DNA from: a virus | Virus record (IMG/VR): IMGVR_UViG_3300025668_000786 | Coordinates: 1-64,000 of that record | Direction: 5' to 3' (one strand) | Length of the DNA stretch: 64,000 bases | Part shown: positions 31,965-41,620 of the stretch, one piece after another | Numbering within the stretch: position 1 is the first letter of the stretch | How the letters are laid out: every line of letters begins with the position of its first letter | Translations under genes and position numbers: made by a program | The notes under the pieces: generated by a model | Databases searched by the model: none | What the model saw: the letters and a program-made list of their open reading frames with translations, nothing else | What the model was told of the DNA's origin: nothing

Positions 31965-34900
31965 TCATTCTGGAAGAGGGTTAACTGTAAGCCACTGTTG
32001 GTACGATGGCCCGTGTCCCCCATAATCGCCGTGATATTGAAAGGTGTGTGAAATATCGTTATGAAACCACATCATAACATCGTATTTATCATCAGGCGAC
32101 TTATCCTCTGCGTCCCAAGCGACAGACTGTCTAAGTCCACCTAGAGTCACGTAACTTGAATTTTTTGTCGATGGTGAAATTAGATTACTTCCACACTCAG
32201 CCGGTTTGGCGTGTGTAACCTCCCTTTGGACCACTTCTCCGTAGACTACCCATCCCTGCAACCCCTTTCCTAAACCTTTGAGTTTTAGAGGTTTTAACTT
32301 GACGGGTGAGGTGCTATTTACGTTGAATGTTCTAGCAACGGGGTTTGACGTATCGGTCACGTTGTACTGTTTCATAAAATCTATAGGGGCAAATCCGTGC
32401 CCGCCGTTGATTACCTTAAACTGTGTAACCGCTCCTAACAACGTTGTGGAAACCTCTAATATAACATCTTTGCCGCTACCACCAGAGGTGGTAAATCTAT
32501 CGCCCACCTGATACCCAGTCTGGGCAGCGGTTGACACAAGGATTCGAGCACTGGGTATATTGGAACCCAAGATCGCACCAACTCGTTTCACGACGGTAAT
32601 TAATTGATCATCTTCAGCAACACCAATCGTATTTCTATAATGTTTAAATGGAAGTAATTTCAGCCTGCACTTTGGGTTAACCCGCCATTGAGCTATGTCC
32701 CTAAAGGGTCCATCACGTAACACCTTAGTACCCACAGGCACTAACGAGTTATCTGCTGTCGTCCCTACGTAGTCTCTATTAGAATAGGTTGGTTCTTTAT
32801 AATCTACCTCATACTGCCTGGAATTTGCAGGGGTGTAAGAAACATTATCCACGGGATAAATAATGTTTCCCTCTCCTACATAACCGTCGGTTTTATCAGT
32901 GTTGGGTAACTCTAGATCATTGTCTATGCTCCAAATTGATCCTTGTCGATACAAGTATTCTGCTATATATGAAGGTCCATAAACATCAGAAGTAAACCCC
33001 GCTACCACAGCAGCGTTGCGAAGATTATCTGGTATATTTACGGCATCAAGCACCTTATTGCCGAGATAAAGAGTTTTAGTAACATATTTATCAACCCCCT
33101 TAGCATTTAGTCCAGCGTTAAAGTGGTGGGCTACAAAGAATCTTGAGTCAAACACTGTTAAGTTACGGGGCCATGCCTGCCATACTTTCGCGTGGCAATT
33201 AGTCGTGTTGAAACTCCAAGGGTTGTCACCACCTCCCCAATAGAATGAATCACCTGCATCGAATGTTGGGCCGGTACTTACATTTATATTAACGCTACCA
33301 CCAAGTATGAGGCTAAAATTATTAAAAGCCCCGCCAAAAGTATTCTTTTGAGAAGGTACTCCTATGCTACAGTCCACCTCAAAAGAAACAGAATCCTTAC
33401 CTACTGATTTTATTGTAAAAACAGCAGAACTGATACCAATGGCGTTTGGGTTGCCTACTCTAGAAGAGTTAGTATCACCCCAAATGCTTTTGTTAAAATT
33501 GCCCGCTGCGTAATACGTGTGGGGATCATCTGCCCATTTTATATGAGTACCAACTGGAAATCCATAAGCATATGGAGAGTAGGGAGGGTTAGTTCCAACA
33601 AGAGTAGATGAGTAATCGACTGGACTGTTATGTTCCTTGAATTCATCAGACGCTCTATTGTAAAGATTAGCTCCTAAAACTGGAGTACGTGAAGCTTGAG
33701 TTGACCGGCTTCTTTCGGACATGTGAAACATGTTTTTGAGGTACTCAACACCATTAGCTCTATTATCTACGAGAACACTTTCGTAAGTGCCACATCCAAA
33801 AGTAAGATATGTTTCAGCCATAAGGGGCCTGAATTGTACCTTATTTCCGGCATTTGGTCTTAAATCCCACGACTCGTTTGCAACGTCTATACCCCCCTCT
33901 TGGGTAACCCTTGCGAGCCAAGAGTATCTTAATGGTTGATCTTTGTATAGAGGTTTGGGCACTGACCCAACTTGGAAGGTTTTAAAATACTCATCCGTAT
34001 TAGTACTGCTAAGAGTCATATACTTATTTAGATACTCAATGTTAGTAATAGGTCTACCGTTGTCACCGTTTGGGCTTGAATGTACAGCAATGTCTGCGGG
34101 TATCATTCCTCCGTTGGTTTTTATTATGGTTTCCCCTTTAAGAAAACCCAAAGGATTCGTTTTGTAGATATGGCTACAGGAAGCCTCTTGAAAGGGGCTA
34201 CCTCCGTCAGGTGAAATGGGTGCTCCCCATAGGGATTTTACGTTGCCAACCATAGGACTTCCATTTGTATCAAATTCTATAGCATGAAACTTGTTCGAAC
34301 CAGCAGGACGACCTAAAAAGTAATTAACCGTGTCATCATCAGCTCCATTAATTGGGTCAAGCTTGTAACCGTTTGGAATTAAAGATCCGAAAAACGGAGC
34401 GGCGTCAAAACCCTGTATTCTTGACGGTTCGTAGTCTTCGCCGTCTCCACCTTTAGCGATCTCTCTTTCTTCCCACGTATCTCCATCTGGAGTCAACTCA
34501 GCCACGGTAGTTCCTATCGAAGTTTCGCCTCTTGTGCCCCCCATACTCTTATGTAAAAAATCCCAAGATGTCATCTGAACATAGCCTTTACCATTAACAT
34601 TAAAATTAATGGCTCGTGGGTTGTTCGATGTCGTGCCATCAAATATTAAATTTCTAGCATAATCATCCTTTTCAGGAGCACTCGCAGCAGTAGCAGCGTT
34701 CCAAAGGTCCGTATAATACTTCTGCCTAAACTCCGTTTCGTACTCCTGTGGAGTAAATGTTTCATATTTATTATTATTAAGAGGCTCGCTTCCGTCAGGT
34801 TTAAATTTCCTGAAAAACCCATTTCCGTTTGCTATCAGGGTTGTAAAATCCCACCTCCCCTCAAAAGTTTGGCTAACTGGAATTGTTGGGTCTGCTCCAA

Positions 34901-36209
34901 AATCTATAACGGCCCAGATAACACCGTTTGGTGGACTTCCTCCCATTTGGTTCAACATTACTGTTGTACCTTTAGCGTATGTTCTTTTGGCAAAGTTCCA
35001 AACTACAACCGCATCAGGCTTGTTGCTTGCGCCGTCGTTGCATTTTGAGTTCCTCCAAACTGGAGTCCACTGGTTGGGATTTTTGTTTTGAGCCTGAAGA
35101 GGCGTGGCTTTTCCCGTAGTGGGTTGATACTTTTTTAGCACATCGTCTATGCTAAAATTATCATCGGCAGCGTTTGTATTTGATATCTCATCGATGTTCA
35201 ATAAGTTTTTACACGGCCCTAATTCATCGTTAAGTATCGCAATACACTGTAGACTTCCACTTCTGCCCTTTCCACTAATAGAGTCGGCAACAACGTCCAG
35301 GGGTTGTGCCGTTTCGGTTTGCCCATCGGTAGGAACCCCATCGACGGTTTTGCCCACCGGTCCAAATTCACGAACTGGCACGCTCACGTTGGTTAATGGT
35401 CCCCTTTGAACGATTCTGTTTCTTGCGTCTCTCGATACGGCGTGGTCATATAGACGTAATTTGAAGTTAACATCCTCAGTTTTCTCACATCGCTTTGCGT
35501 GACCCATCGGTAGACCTGGTGTTAAGTTAAAAGTAACCTTGGTCGTCCATTCTAGACAGTTATTCTTGCTTGCTTTTATACTTGCCAAAAACCCCATTAT
35601 AGCTTGAAATTGCTGCTGACTCCATGAACCCTCATCTGTCCACTCGTGCATTGGTGTACTTTGGCCTTCTTTAGAAACCTTGTAACAGGCCCAATTGTTC
35701 ATTTCTATAAGTGTTGCAAGACTAGATCCACCATAACCAAAAACGTCAGACATTGGAAGAGGAACAAACGGATTAACAGGCCATTTGAGATCTGTCCATC
35801 GTACAAGACTGAAAGGAGGAAGTTCAGACATAGACGTACATGCTTTATCTACAAAGCTACCTAGCGGAACGTCCCCTATTGTTAGTGTCGATTCATCTGC
35901 AAGCCGAAAGGTCCAATTATTAAAAATGTCTGTTATTTCCTCATGAGTATTTTCAACAATGTCGTAAATTATAGAATGGTACTGTTTCGGGTTCCCCATA
36001 TCTTCGAATAGAAAGCTCGGAGACGCAGCCTGTCCATATCCAAAGTAATTTCTGTTAATAAAATTAATAGAATTTGGAGGTTGATAATTCCAAAACTCCA
36101 TAGCCGAACCGGTAGTAAAGACCGACAAGGCTAATTTTTCAAAAAGCGGATGGTCCGTAGAAATTGAGTGATAAGAATCCTGTACTTTTCCAGTTCCTTG
36201 GTTGCTCAT
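31965..36209 (-). CDS. Very large tail/baseplate protein (1,414 residues)
   Basis: This protein has no recognised enzymatic domain. It is rich in Asn, Gly, Thr and aromatic residues, as expected of tail-tip or fibre proteins (SAMEFWNYQPPNSINFINRN, YTLKSVGKDSVSFEVDCSIG-type strands). The middle contains phrases such as GNGFFRKFKPDGSEPLNNNK and AVIDFGADPTIPVSQTFEGR, and near the C-terminus LEVSTTLLGAVTQFKVINGG matches a small repeated beta motif found in phage structural proteins. It lies between the 1,580-residue baseplate-like protein and the 234-residue protein. It probably reaches the host surface. Function is inferred from size and place only. Confidence 0.65.
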   Translation of the reverse strand: MSNQGTGKVQDSYHSISTDHPLFEKLALSVFTTGSAMEFWNYQPPNSINFINRNYFGYGQAASPSFLFEDMGNPKQYHSIIYDIVENTHEEITDIFNNWTFRLADESTLTIGDVPLGSFVDKACTSMSELPPFSLVRWTDLKWPVNPFVPLPMSDVFGYGGSSLATLIEMNNWACYKVSKEGQSTPMHEWTDEGSWSQQQFQAIMGFLASIKASKNNCLEWTTKVTFNLTPGLPMGHAKRCEKTEDVNFKLRLYDHAVSRDARNRIVQRGPLTNVSVPVREFGPVGKTVDGVPTDGQTETAQPLDVVADSISGKGRSGSLQCIAILNDELGPCKNLLNIDEISNTNAADDNFSIDDVLKKYQPTTGKATPLQAQNKNPNQWTPVWRNSKCNDGASNKPDAVVVWNFAKRTYAKGTTVMLNQMGGSPPNGVIWAVIDFGADPTIPVSQTFEGRWDFTTLIANGNGFFRKFKPDGSEPLNNNKYETFTPQEYETEFRQKYYTDLWNAATAASAPEKDDYARNLIFDGTTSNNPRAINFNVNGKGYVQMTSWDFLHKSMGGTRGETSIGTTVAELTPDGDTWEEREIAKGGDGEDYEPSRIQGFDAAPFFGSLIPNGYKLDPINGADDDTVNYFLGRPAGSNKFHAIEFDTNGSPMVGNVKSLWGAPISPDGGSPFQEASCSHIYKTNPLGFLKGETIIKTNGGMIPADIAVHSSPNGDNGRPITNIEYLNKYMTLSSTNTDEYFKTFQVGSVPKPLYKDQPLRYSWLARVTQEGGIDVANESWDLRPNAGNKVQFRPLMAETYLTFGCGTYESVLVDNRANGVEYLKNMFHMSERSRSTQASRTPVLGANLYNRASDEFKEHNSPVDYSSTLVGTNPPYSPYAYGFPVGTHIKWADDPHTYYAAGNFNKSIWGDTNSSRVGNPNAIGISSAVFTIKSVGKDSVSFEVDCSIGVPSQKNTFGGAFNNFSLILGGSVNINVSTGPTFDAGDSFYWGGGDNPWSFNTTNCHAKVWQAWPRNLTVFDSRFFVAHHFNAGLNAKGVDKYVTKTLYLGNKVLDAVNIPDNLRNAAVVAGFTSDVYGPSYIAEYLYRQGSIWSIDNDLELPNTDKTDGYVGEGNIIYPVDNVSYTPANSRQYEVDYKEPTYSNRDYVGTTADNSLVPVGTKVLRDGPFRDIAQWRVNPKCRLKLLPFKHYRNTIGVAEDDQLITVVKRVGAILGSNIPSARILVSTAAQTGYQVGDRFTTSGGSGKDVILEVSTTLLGAVTQFKVINGGHGFAPIDFMKQYNVTDTSNPVARTFNVNSTSPVKLKPLKLKGLGKGLQGWVVYGEVVQREVTHAKPAECGSNLISPSTKNSSYVTLGGLRQSVAWDAEDKSPDDKYDVMMWFHNDISHTFQYHGDYGGHGPSYQQWLTVNPLPE

Positions 36210-36228
36210 TTTTTTCTTTTCCTATCTA

Positions 36229-39200
36229 TTATGGTGCTGAAGGGTTGTGCCAAATGTTTACATCAAAATTACCGAATTCTGGACTTGGAAAATTAGGATG
36301 ATCTGGAGTCATAGACACTCCTTGACTAGTATCTGCAATATCTCCCCCCGCCGTGGTCATGTCGTTATATTTTTCTGTTCCCCAGTCCCAAGCCCCTTTT
36401 GTAAATTCAACCGTATCACTGTCCATTGTAGTTGCAGACTGTTCGACCTCCTTCGAATCAGCATTGTCGTTTGGCAAGGCTGAGAGGAATATTTTGTTTG
36501 GCATCTCTTTAATTTCCTCTCCTATATTCTCCGCTGACGAAATCATTCCAGAAAATTTACGCTCTAGGCCACCAAAAATGTCTGCTGATGTTGCAGACTT
36601 GACCATACCCTTTCTAATTAGGGCGTTCTTTTCGTCTATCATTTTTTGTCTCTCTCTGGCGGCACGTCCTATAGCGTCTTCTTTTTGTTTTTGCATCTTT
36701 CCAAATCTAGCAGTGTACAAGTCCATCTTAACGGTTGTCTTAACGCTGTCCCCAATGCTAACGGATACAGAAGTTACTAACGGGCCTTCATTCCGCAAGG
36801 CTTTTGCTAAAGAAATTCCCGTTGGAGCTTCCGGCATAACAAATCCGCCCCTCTCCATAAATAGCAACATGCTGTTTGAAAACTGAGCTTTCAACGATCC
36901 TGCTTCATTCATAAGTTGATAACCGGTATAGTTCCAGGGCGCTAGACTTTCATCCTTTACAAACTCTATCTTACCCCCTATATCGGTATACCTAACACGG
37001 CTACCTCCACTGGAATTTTGGATAGACTGAGACTGCCAAGGTCCATAGCAATTTTCCATAGACATCAATGGCAAAGCAACAACATCGGGGTGAACAGGAG
37101 AAGGGCTAGCAAAACCAATGGCAACATCAATCTGGCCCATAACCATATTCTTTTTATTATTCCTATAATACATCATCGCTTCATTTATCTCGTTTGCGGA
37201 AAATCTGTCGTCATTACATGCCCTGGCAAGTAAATCGACCTGTGAGGATTTGGATCTTGGCTTATCAAACCCCGCAACCCCTCCCTTGACCACGTCAACG
37301 GTTAGAGCGTTTTTAAGGTTTGGTGCATTCATAGACTGCATTATGCCGTCCATGTATCTCTGATCTTGAGTAGCTTCAATTTTACCCGGTACTGTAATTA
37401 TTGCGTATACATTATCGTCATCTAGGTTTTCTAGATCGGTATTTATAATATCCCCATCCAGCATCGAACTGTAATATCTGACAAAGTCTTCGTTATTCAC
37501 CTTCTTTCCATCGTAGCCACCGTTAGACCTTTTTGGGACGAAGGTTAAATTAATTTCAGACGCCGAAAGGAATGGAACCTTACAGCCACTGTCATTTACT
37601 TTTTCACCTTCGGTATATATGGGGTCATGAGTAACAAGTTCGGTATCTCTACCAAAAACCTTGGTCCTAACCTTGTGGGTTTTAGGTGGCATGTAAAATT
37701 TTTCACTTAATTCACACTTAACAAAAGCTACAGCGGGCTGAGGAGGTAAGGACTGAGACATTCGTTTACCGACAGCGTCAAAGTTAACCTTGTTGTTTGC
37801 ATCCATATTGTTTACTTCTTCACATATGTCTGGAATTAAACCCGCCGCCGTTTTTTTCTCCTGTGCTACACTATCCTTGGGTATTGATGAAAGATTTAAA
37901 AATTGACTATTATTGTATCTTACGTAACAGGAAATTCTTCCATTGTCGCCAACAAAGTTAGTTAAGTCTTTTGGAGTTAGAAGGCTTTGTGTAGATAGTG
38001 GCAGTTGTGAATTTGGCGCACTTCTAGCTTCTGTAAAAGAAAGACTCTTATCAAAGATAGCATAGTTAAAGAATCCACCCTGTGGCTCTGGCTTGTAATT
38101 AAAATCCCAATTTTCCGATATTGGATTGAAGTTTCCTTTTAAGGCTCCGTATTTATACCTAGGGGTGACAGGGCTATTTGGGCCTAAAAGTAATTTGTTA
38201 TCAAGGTAATGTTCGTATTCATTACCAGCGTTCAAAGTACTTCTCTTCGCCAACATTTCCTGTTGAAATGCTACTGAGCCATAATAATTCAACTCGCTAC
38301 TAATTGGCTGAGGTCTAAACCCAAACGGACCCTGTTTGATATTAAATGTATTATCTGAATAATCTGATATTTGCTTATTGTATCCTAGGTTGCACATTTT
38401 TGGAATTTTAACCAAAAACTTTTTGCCAAGATGTTTGCTTGCTACTTCTTTTACAAAATTAAAAACCTTCATGGAGTTTTTTTTGCTCGCTTCGCCAATT
38501 CTGTCTATCGATGGTGAAAGATGTTTCGCTGCGTCTTTACTTTGTTTAGCCCTAGCTTTAAGCGATCCAGCAGAAGCAATAGCGGCATCGTTTAACTTCG
38601 TTTTCTCCTTTATTTTCACTATCATTTCATCAATTTTTCCTGACTCAAACGGACTAATCCCCGCCTTCTTTTTTTCAAGACTCGCTATTAATACCTCATT
38701 TTGAGTGTTTTTTTCAATATATTTATCTTCTAGGTTTTTTGCTTTTTCATGATTCGTTTGAATTTGAGTTCTTGCTACTACCAACTCAGTGTACCCAGCC
38801 TGCGGTATTCCTATTTTTTCTGCTCGCTTGAAATATAAGGGATATCCATATGGAGGAGAACACTGACTGGCCGGATAACCATCTGAATCGACATAATTTC
38901 TATCAGAATTAAAAACACACCTAGGAACATCTACAGCATACTCGTTGGCGGCGTATTGCGCGTGAGCACTTGCAATACTATCCTCGGTTCCAGGAAACAT
39001 TTCAGATGCATCTAAAGTCCTAACAATTGCACCATTTAAAGCCTGGTTCTCCCCAACCTCAGAAACGTATCTCTCATTGTACTGTAGTAAAAACTTAACC
39101 CACTGTTTATATCCGGCTAGTGCTGCACGTAGCTCCATTTCGGTTGCTATGTAATAATTACCAACGCCAAAAGCATCCAAACTTGTAGAGTCTAATAGTA

Positions 39201-40971
39201 TTTGCTGATAAGAACCCCAACCTCTAGGTATCGTTACGGCGTCTTTACCCAAAAAACCGTAAAAGGGTAAAACCTGCTGTTTTAGAGATGTCTCCAAAGC
39301 CCATTGGTTTCTTTGTAGCAGTTGGTATTTATTTGACAGTCCGTTGTCATGCCTCCTTAATTGTAAGTTGTCCCTGTCTTTATTGGAGTGGAAGTAGTGC
39401 ATTTCTACTTCTTGTGCGCCCACCACAAACTTATTCGTGGTAACGTTTGAAACTTCGTATCCAACATTCCTATTCTCTACATAGATGTCTCTATTTTCAA
39501 GGCCGTCAAGATAGCCTGCAATCGCCCCGTAGTTAGGCTGTTTAGATTTATCTATTGTATCTATACGAATTATCCCAGCGATAATTTTATCGGTTTGCCC
39601 CGTATTAATATAGTGTTGATTTTTGCTATACAACCAGCTTTGCCCTGGGTGATTTATAACCGGAAGCAGGCTAACGCTCATATCGTAACTAATAATGTCA
39701 CACAGCTCTTGGGCGAATGACAGCAAGTCTATCTGGTCAAAATCCATAAAGTACATGCTCGGAATTTTCTCAATCGGTATCCCCGTCCAGTCCACTACGT
39801 ATTTAAACCCGCGAAACTCTATAGCCCCACCGAAACCCTTGTCCTTGAATTCATCTGGCAGATTCCCGTTCATTTCAAACAGGGTCTCCATCGCTTGAAA
39901 TATTCTATAAATTGGTATACCTTGGTCGGACCTCCTCGAAAGTCCCTGTCCGGTAACTGGGAATTTTGGCGGATAGTTCTGTAGGCCAAATACTAGGTAG
40001 TCTGGAAACTTGTAAAGGTCTGGAAAATAAAATGGAGATGGAACAGTTCCGTCAAGAATTATCGACGTGTCCTCTATCCTTGGACCGTATGAAACTTCAC
40101 CACTGCTTTGGTCAACATACTTTTTAAGTGTGGTTTTGCTTTCACGAACAGAATCTATATCTGCCTGCAAGGCTTCGCTTATGTCATACTCTAAAAACCC
40201 AAATAAGTTAAACAGATTTTTGTTGTTATAGGTAGTGCCCGCATAATTGTTTAGGACAATCGTAGCATTAGATAGTATTTCTCGTGGGTCTTGTACAGAA
40301 ACACTATAAACAGGATTTCCAGTAGGGCCACGGTTTTGGGTGTAACTTTGTAGCACCCCACCAAAAACAAAATGGCCGTACCCGCGCCTGTAGTCATTTA
40401 ACTGGTTGTCATACATGATGGATTTATTTTCCCATGTATTTACTTGGGCCGGTCCAGTACCGGATTTTGACTTCAAGAAATGAAAGTGACTTGGTATAGA
40501 GTCTATCTGACCGTTTGTTGTCGTTGTAGGGAAAACAATTGGTAGATTTAAAGTGTTATACCCATACGTGTCATCGAAGGTCTTTCTCCAAGCCTGTTCT
40601 ATGCTAGCTAGATTTTTTCCAAATTTAAAGAAAACTGGCGTACCAGGTATGAGTGATGAAAACTGATCTTTAGTACCATCATGATAGATGTCATCACCAG
40701 TCCCAAGTGTGGTTGTGTCAGATTTATTATATTCATCCTCTACCAAGGAAACCGAAAGTGAACTAGTGGTGTCGCCAAACCCAGCGTTAAGATCAAAGTT
40801 TCTAATAGACGCCCCAAGAAAAGTTTGTTGAACAAAGCCTTCATTACCAACGGTCCATCCAGCAGAAGAGGTCATACCGCCAGACCCTTGTGTTAGCACA
40901 AGGTTGGCAGGCCAGTTTAGACCATGATCACCCGATGGTGATATTATCGATTTTTGATTAGCAAATGGCAT
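36229..40971 (-). CDS. Very large tail hub/baseplate protein (1,580 residues)
   Basis: The N-terminal region (SVSLVEDEYNKSDTTTLGTG, GGVLQSYTQNRGPTGNPVYS, VSVQDPREILSNATIVLNNY) resembles phage tail-hub or baseplate proteins in which a compact domain with 'V.V.DPR..L...' repeats folds into the hub. A charged helical coil of about 120 residues lies near residues 745-865 (AKNLEDKYIEKNTQNEVLIA and onward). The C-terminal part (TSVSVSIGDSVKTTVKMDLY) again looks beta-rich, then helical (RAARERQKMIDEKNALIRKG). No catalytic motif is evident. Position after small structural genes and before the 1,414-residue protein supports a baseplate role. Confidence 0.68.
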   Translation of the reverse strand: MPFANQKSIISPSGDHGLNWPANLVLTQGSGGMTSSAGWTVGNEGFVQQTFLGASIRNFDLNAGFGDTTSSLSVSLVEDEYNKSDTTTLGTGDDIYHDGTKDQFSSLIPGTPVFFKFGKNLASIEQAWRKTFDDTYGYNTLNLPIVFPTTTTNGQIDSIPSHFHFLKSKSGTGPAQVNTWENKSIMYDNQLNDYRRGYGHFVFGGVLQSYTQNRGPTGNPVYSVSVQDPREILSNATIVLNNYAGTTYNNKNLFNLFGFLEYDISEALQADIDSVRESKTTLKKYVDQSSGEVSYGPRIEDTSIILDGTVPSPFYFPDLYKFPDYLVFGLQNYPPKFPVTGQGLSRRSDQGIPIYRIFQAMETLFEMNGNLPDEFKDKGFGGAIEFRGFKYVVDWTGIPIEKIPSMYFMDFDQIDLLSFAQELCDIISYDMSVSLLPVINHPGQSWLYSKNQHYINTGQTDKIIAGIIRIDTIDKSKQPNYGAIAGYLDGLENRDIYVENRNVGYEVSNVTTNKFVVGAQEVEMHYFHSNKDRDNLQLRRHDNGLSNKYQLLQRNQWALETSLKQQVLPFYGFLGKDAVTIPRGWGSYQQILLDSTSLDAFGVGNYYIATEMELRAALAGYKQWVKFLLQYNERYVSEVGENQALNGAIVRTLDASEMFPGTEDSIASAHAQYAANEYAVDVPRCVFNSDRNYVDSDGYPASQCSPPYGYPLYFKRAEKIGIPQAGYTELVVARTQIQTNHEKAKNLEDKYIEKNTQNEVLIASLEKKKAGISPFESGKIDEMIVKIKEKTKLNDAAIASAGSLKARAKQSKDAAKHLSPSIDRIGEASKKNSMKVFNFVKEVASKHLGKKFLVKIPKMCNLGYNKQISDYSDNTFNIKQGPFGFRPQPISSELNYYGSVAFQQEMLAKRSTLNAGNEYEHYLDNKLLLGPNSPVTPRYKYGALKGNFNPISENWDFNYKPEPQGGFFNYAIFDKSLSFTEARSAPNSQLPLSTQSLLTPKDLTNFVGDNGRISCYVRYNNSQFLNLSSIPKDSVAQEKKTAAGLIPDICEEVNNMDANNKVNFDAVGKRMSQSLPPQPAVAFVKCELSEKFYMPPKTHKVRTKVFGRDTELVTHDPIYTEGEKVNDSGCKVPFLSASEINLTFVPKRSNGGYDGKKVNNEDFVRYYSSMLDGDIINTDLENLDDDNVYAIITVPGKIEATQDQRYMDGIMQSMNAPNLKNALTVDVVKGGVAGFDKPRSKSSQVDLLARACNDDRFSANEINEAMMYYRNNKKNMVMGQIDVAIGFASPSPVHPDVVALPLMSMENCYGPWQSQSIQNSSGGSRVRYTDIGGKIEFVKDESLAPWNYTGYQLMNEAGSLKAQFSNSMLLFMERGGFVMPEAPTGISLAKALRNEGPLVTSVSVSIGDSVKTTVKMDLYTARFGKMQKQKEDAIGRAARERQKMIDEKNALIRKGMVKSATSADIFGGLERKFSGMISSAENIGEEIKEMPNKIFLSALPNDNADSKEVEQSATTMDSDTVEFTKGAWDWGTEKYNDMTTAGGDIADTSQGVSMTPDHPNFPSPEFGNFDVNIWHNPSAP

Positions 40972-40995
40972 TCCTTGGTAACTCCAATTGTTTAA

Positions 40996-41307
40996 TTATT
41001 TTTTTCCTGATGGTTTAATAGGCGTTCCGCTACTAGTGGTATCTTCAACATCAATAACGTTATCAAGATTAGATATGTCATATGGATTCAATGGACGTTG
41101 TGACATTTTTATGTTGCCAGCAAAACCAATAGAAACCAAAGTATCTGCCTGAGATACAGAACCATCAGTAGCTTTTTGTTGGTAATAGTGATTATATTTA
41201 TTAGCGGTTGAAAAATCAGCAGCACCCGACAATGCAGCGCTAGAATCAAAGGAAAAATTTGTTGTCCCGGTTAATCCGTAACTGCTAGAGCTGGAAAATC
41301 TTAACAT
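40996..41307 (-). CDS. Small structural protein (103 residues)
   Basis: A Ser/Ala-rich N-terminus (FSSSSSYGLTGTTNFSFDSS) leads to KYNHYYQQKATDGSVSQADT and a beta-like VSIGFAGNIKM, ending in a short basic tail (PSGKK). No motif is recognised. It lies between two tail genes, 24 nt before the 1,580-residue gene, and is probably a minor baseplate or tail component. Confidence 0.55.
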   Translation of the reverse strand: MLRFSSSSSYGLTGTTNFSFDSSAALSGAADFSTANKYNHYYQQKATDGSVSQADTLVSIGFAGNIKMSQRPLNPYDISNLDNVIDVEDTTSSGTPIKPSGKK

Positions 41308-41309
41308 TC

Positions 41310-41618
41310 TTACACTCCATCTGCATGAAATATGCCACTAACATCTTGAATTATTAAGTCGGAGTTTTGAGTGTTTTCTTCTGCACCGTGGGTTTTGTAT
41401 ACACCAGACATTTTAGGTTGATTAACAATAAATTCAGGAGGCTTAGGGAAAACTAAATTAATACCACTTCCTTGTTGGTCATGAGCTTGAGAAACATCAA
41501 AATAATTAGCCTCTCCAGACGGAAGAATCCCACTGGTTGGAACTTGAACCTTTTGAGCCGGAAGAAGGGGTATTCTCGGACCCATATCGACATCAGCGAA
41601 ATCTTGCCAGGTAACCAT
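41310..41618 (-). CDS. Small structural protein (102 residues)
   Basis: A proline- and glycine-rich chain (DMGPRIPLLPAQKVQVPTSG, GINLVFPKPPEFIVNQPKMS) with little predicted helix; no known domain. It follows the 581-residue structural gene by 2 nt and precedes the 103-residue gene by 2 nt, so the three are translated as a group. A minor tail or baseplate part is the simplest reading. Confidence 0.55.
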   Translation of the reverse strand: MVTWQDFADVDMGPRIPLLPAQKVQVPTSGILPSGEANYFDVSQAHDQQGSGINLVFPKPPEFIVNQPKMSGVYKTHGAEENTQNSDLIIQDVSGIFHADGV

Positions 41619-41620
41619 GA

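Noticed and set aside
31304-38704. Plus-strand ORFs inside the large tail genes (for example 31304-31588, 36353-36886, 38378-38704)
   Set aside because: They lie wholly within long, convincingly coding minus-strand genes, have no ribosome sites or recognisable motifs, and look like antisense shadows.
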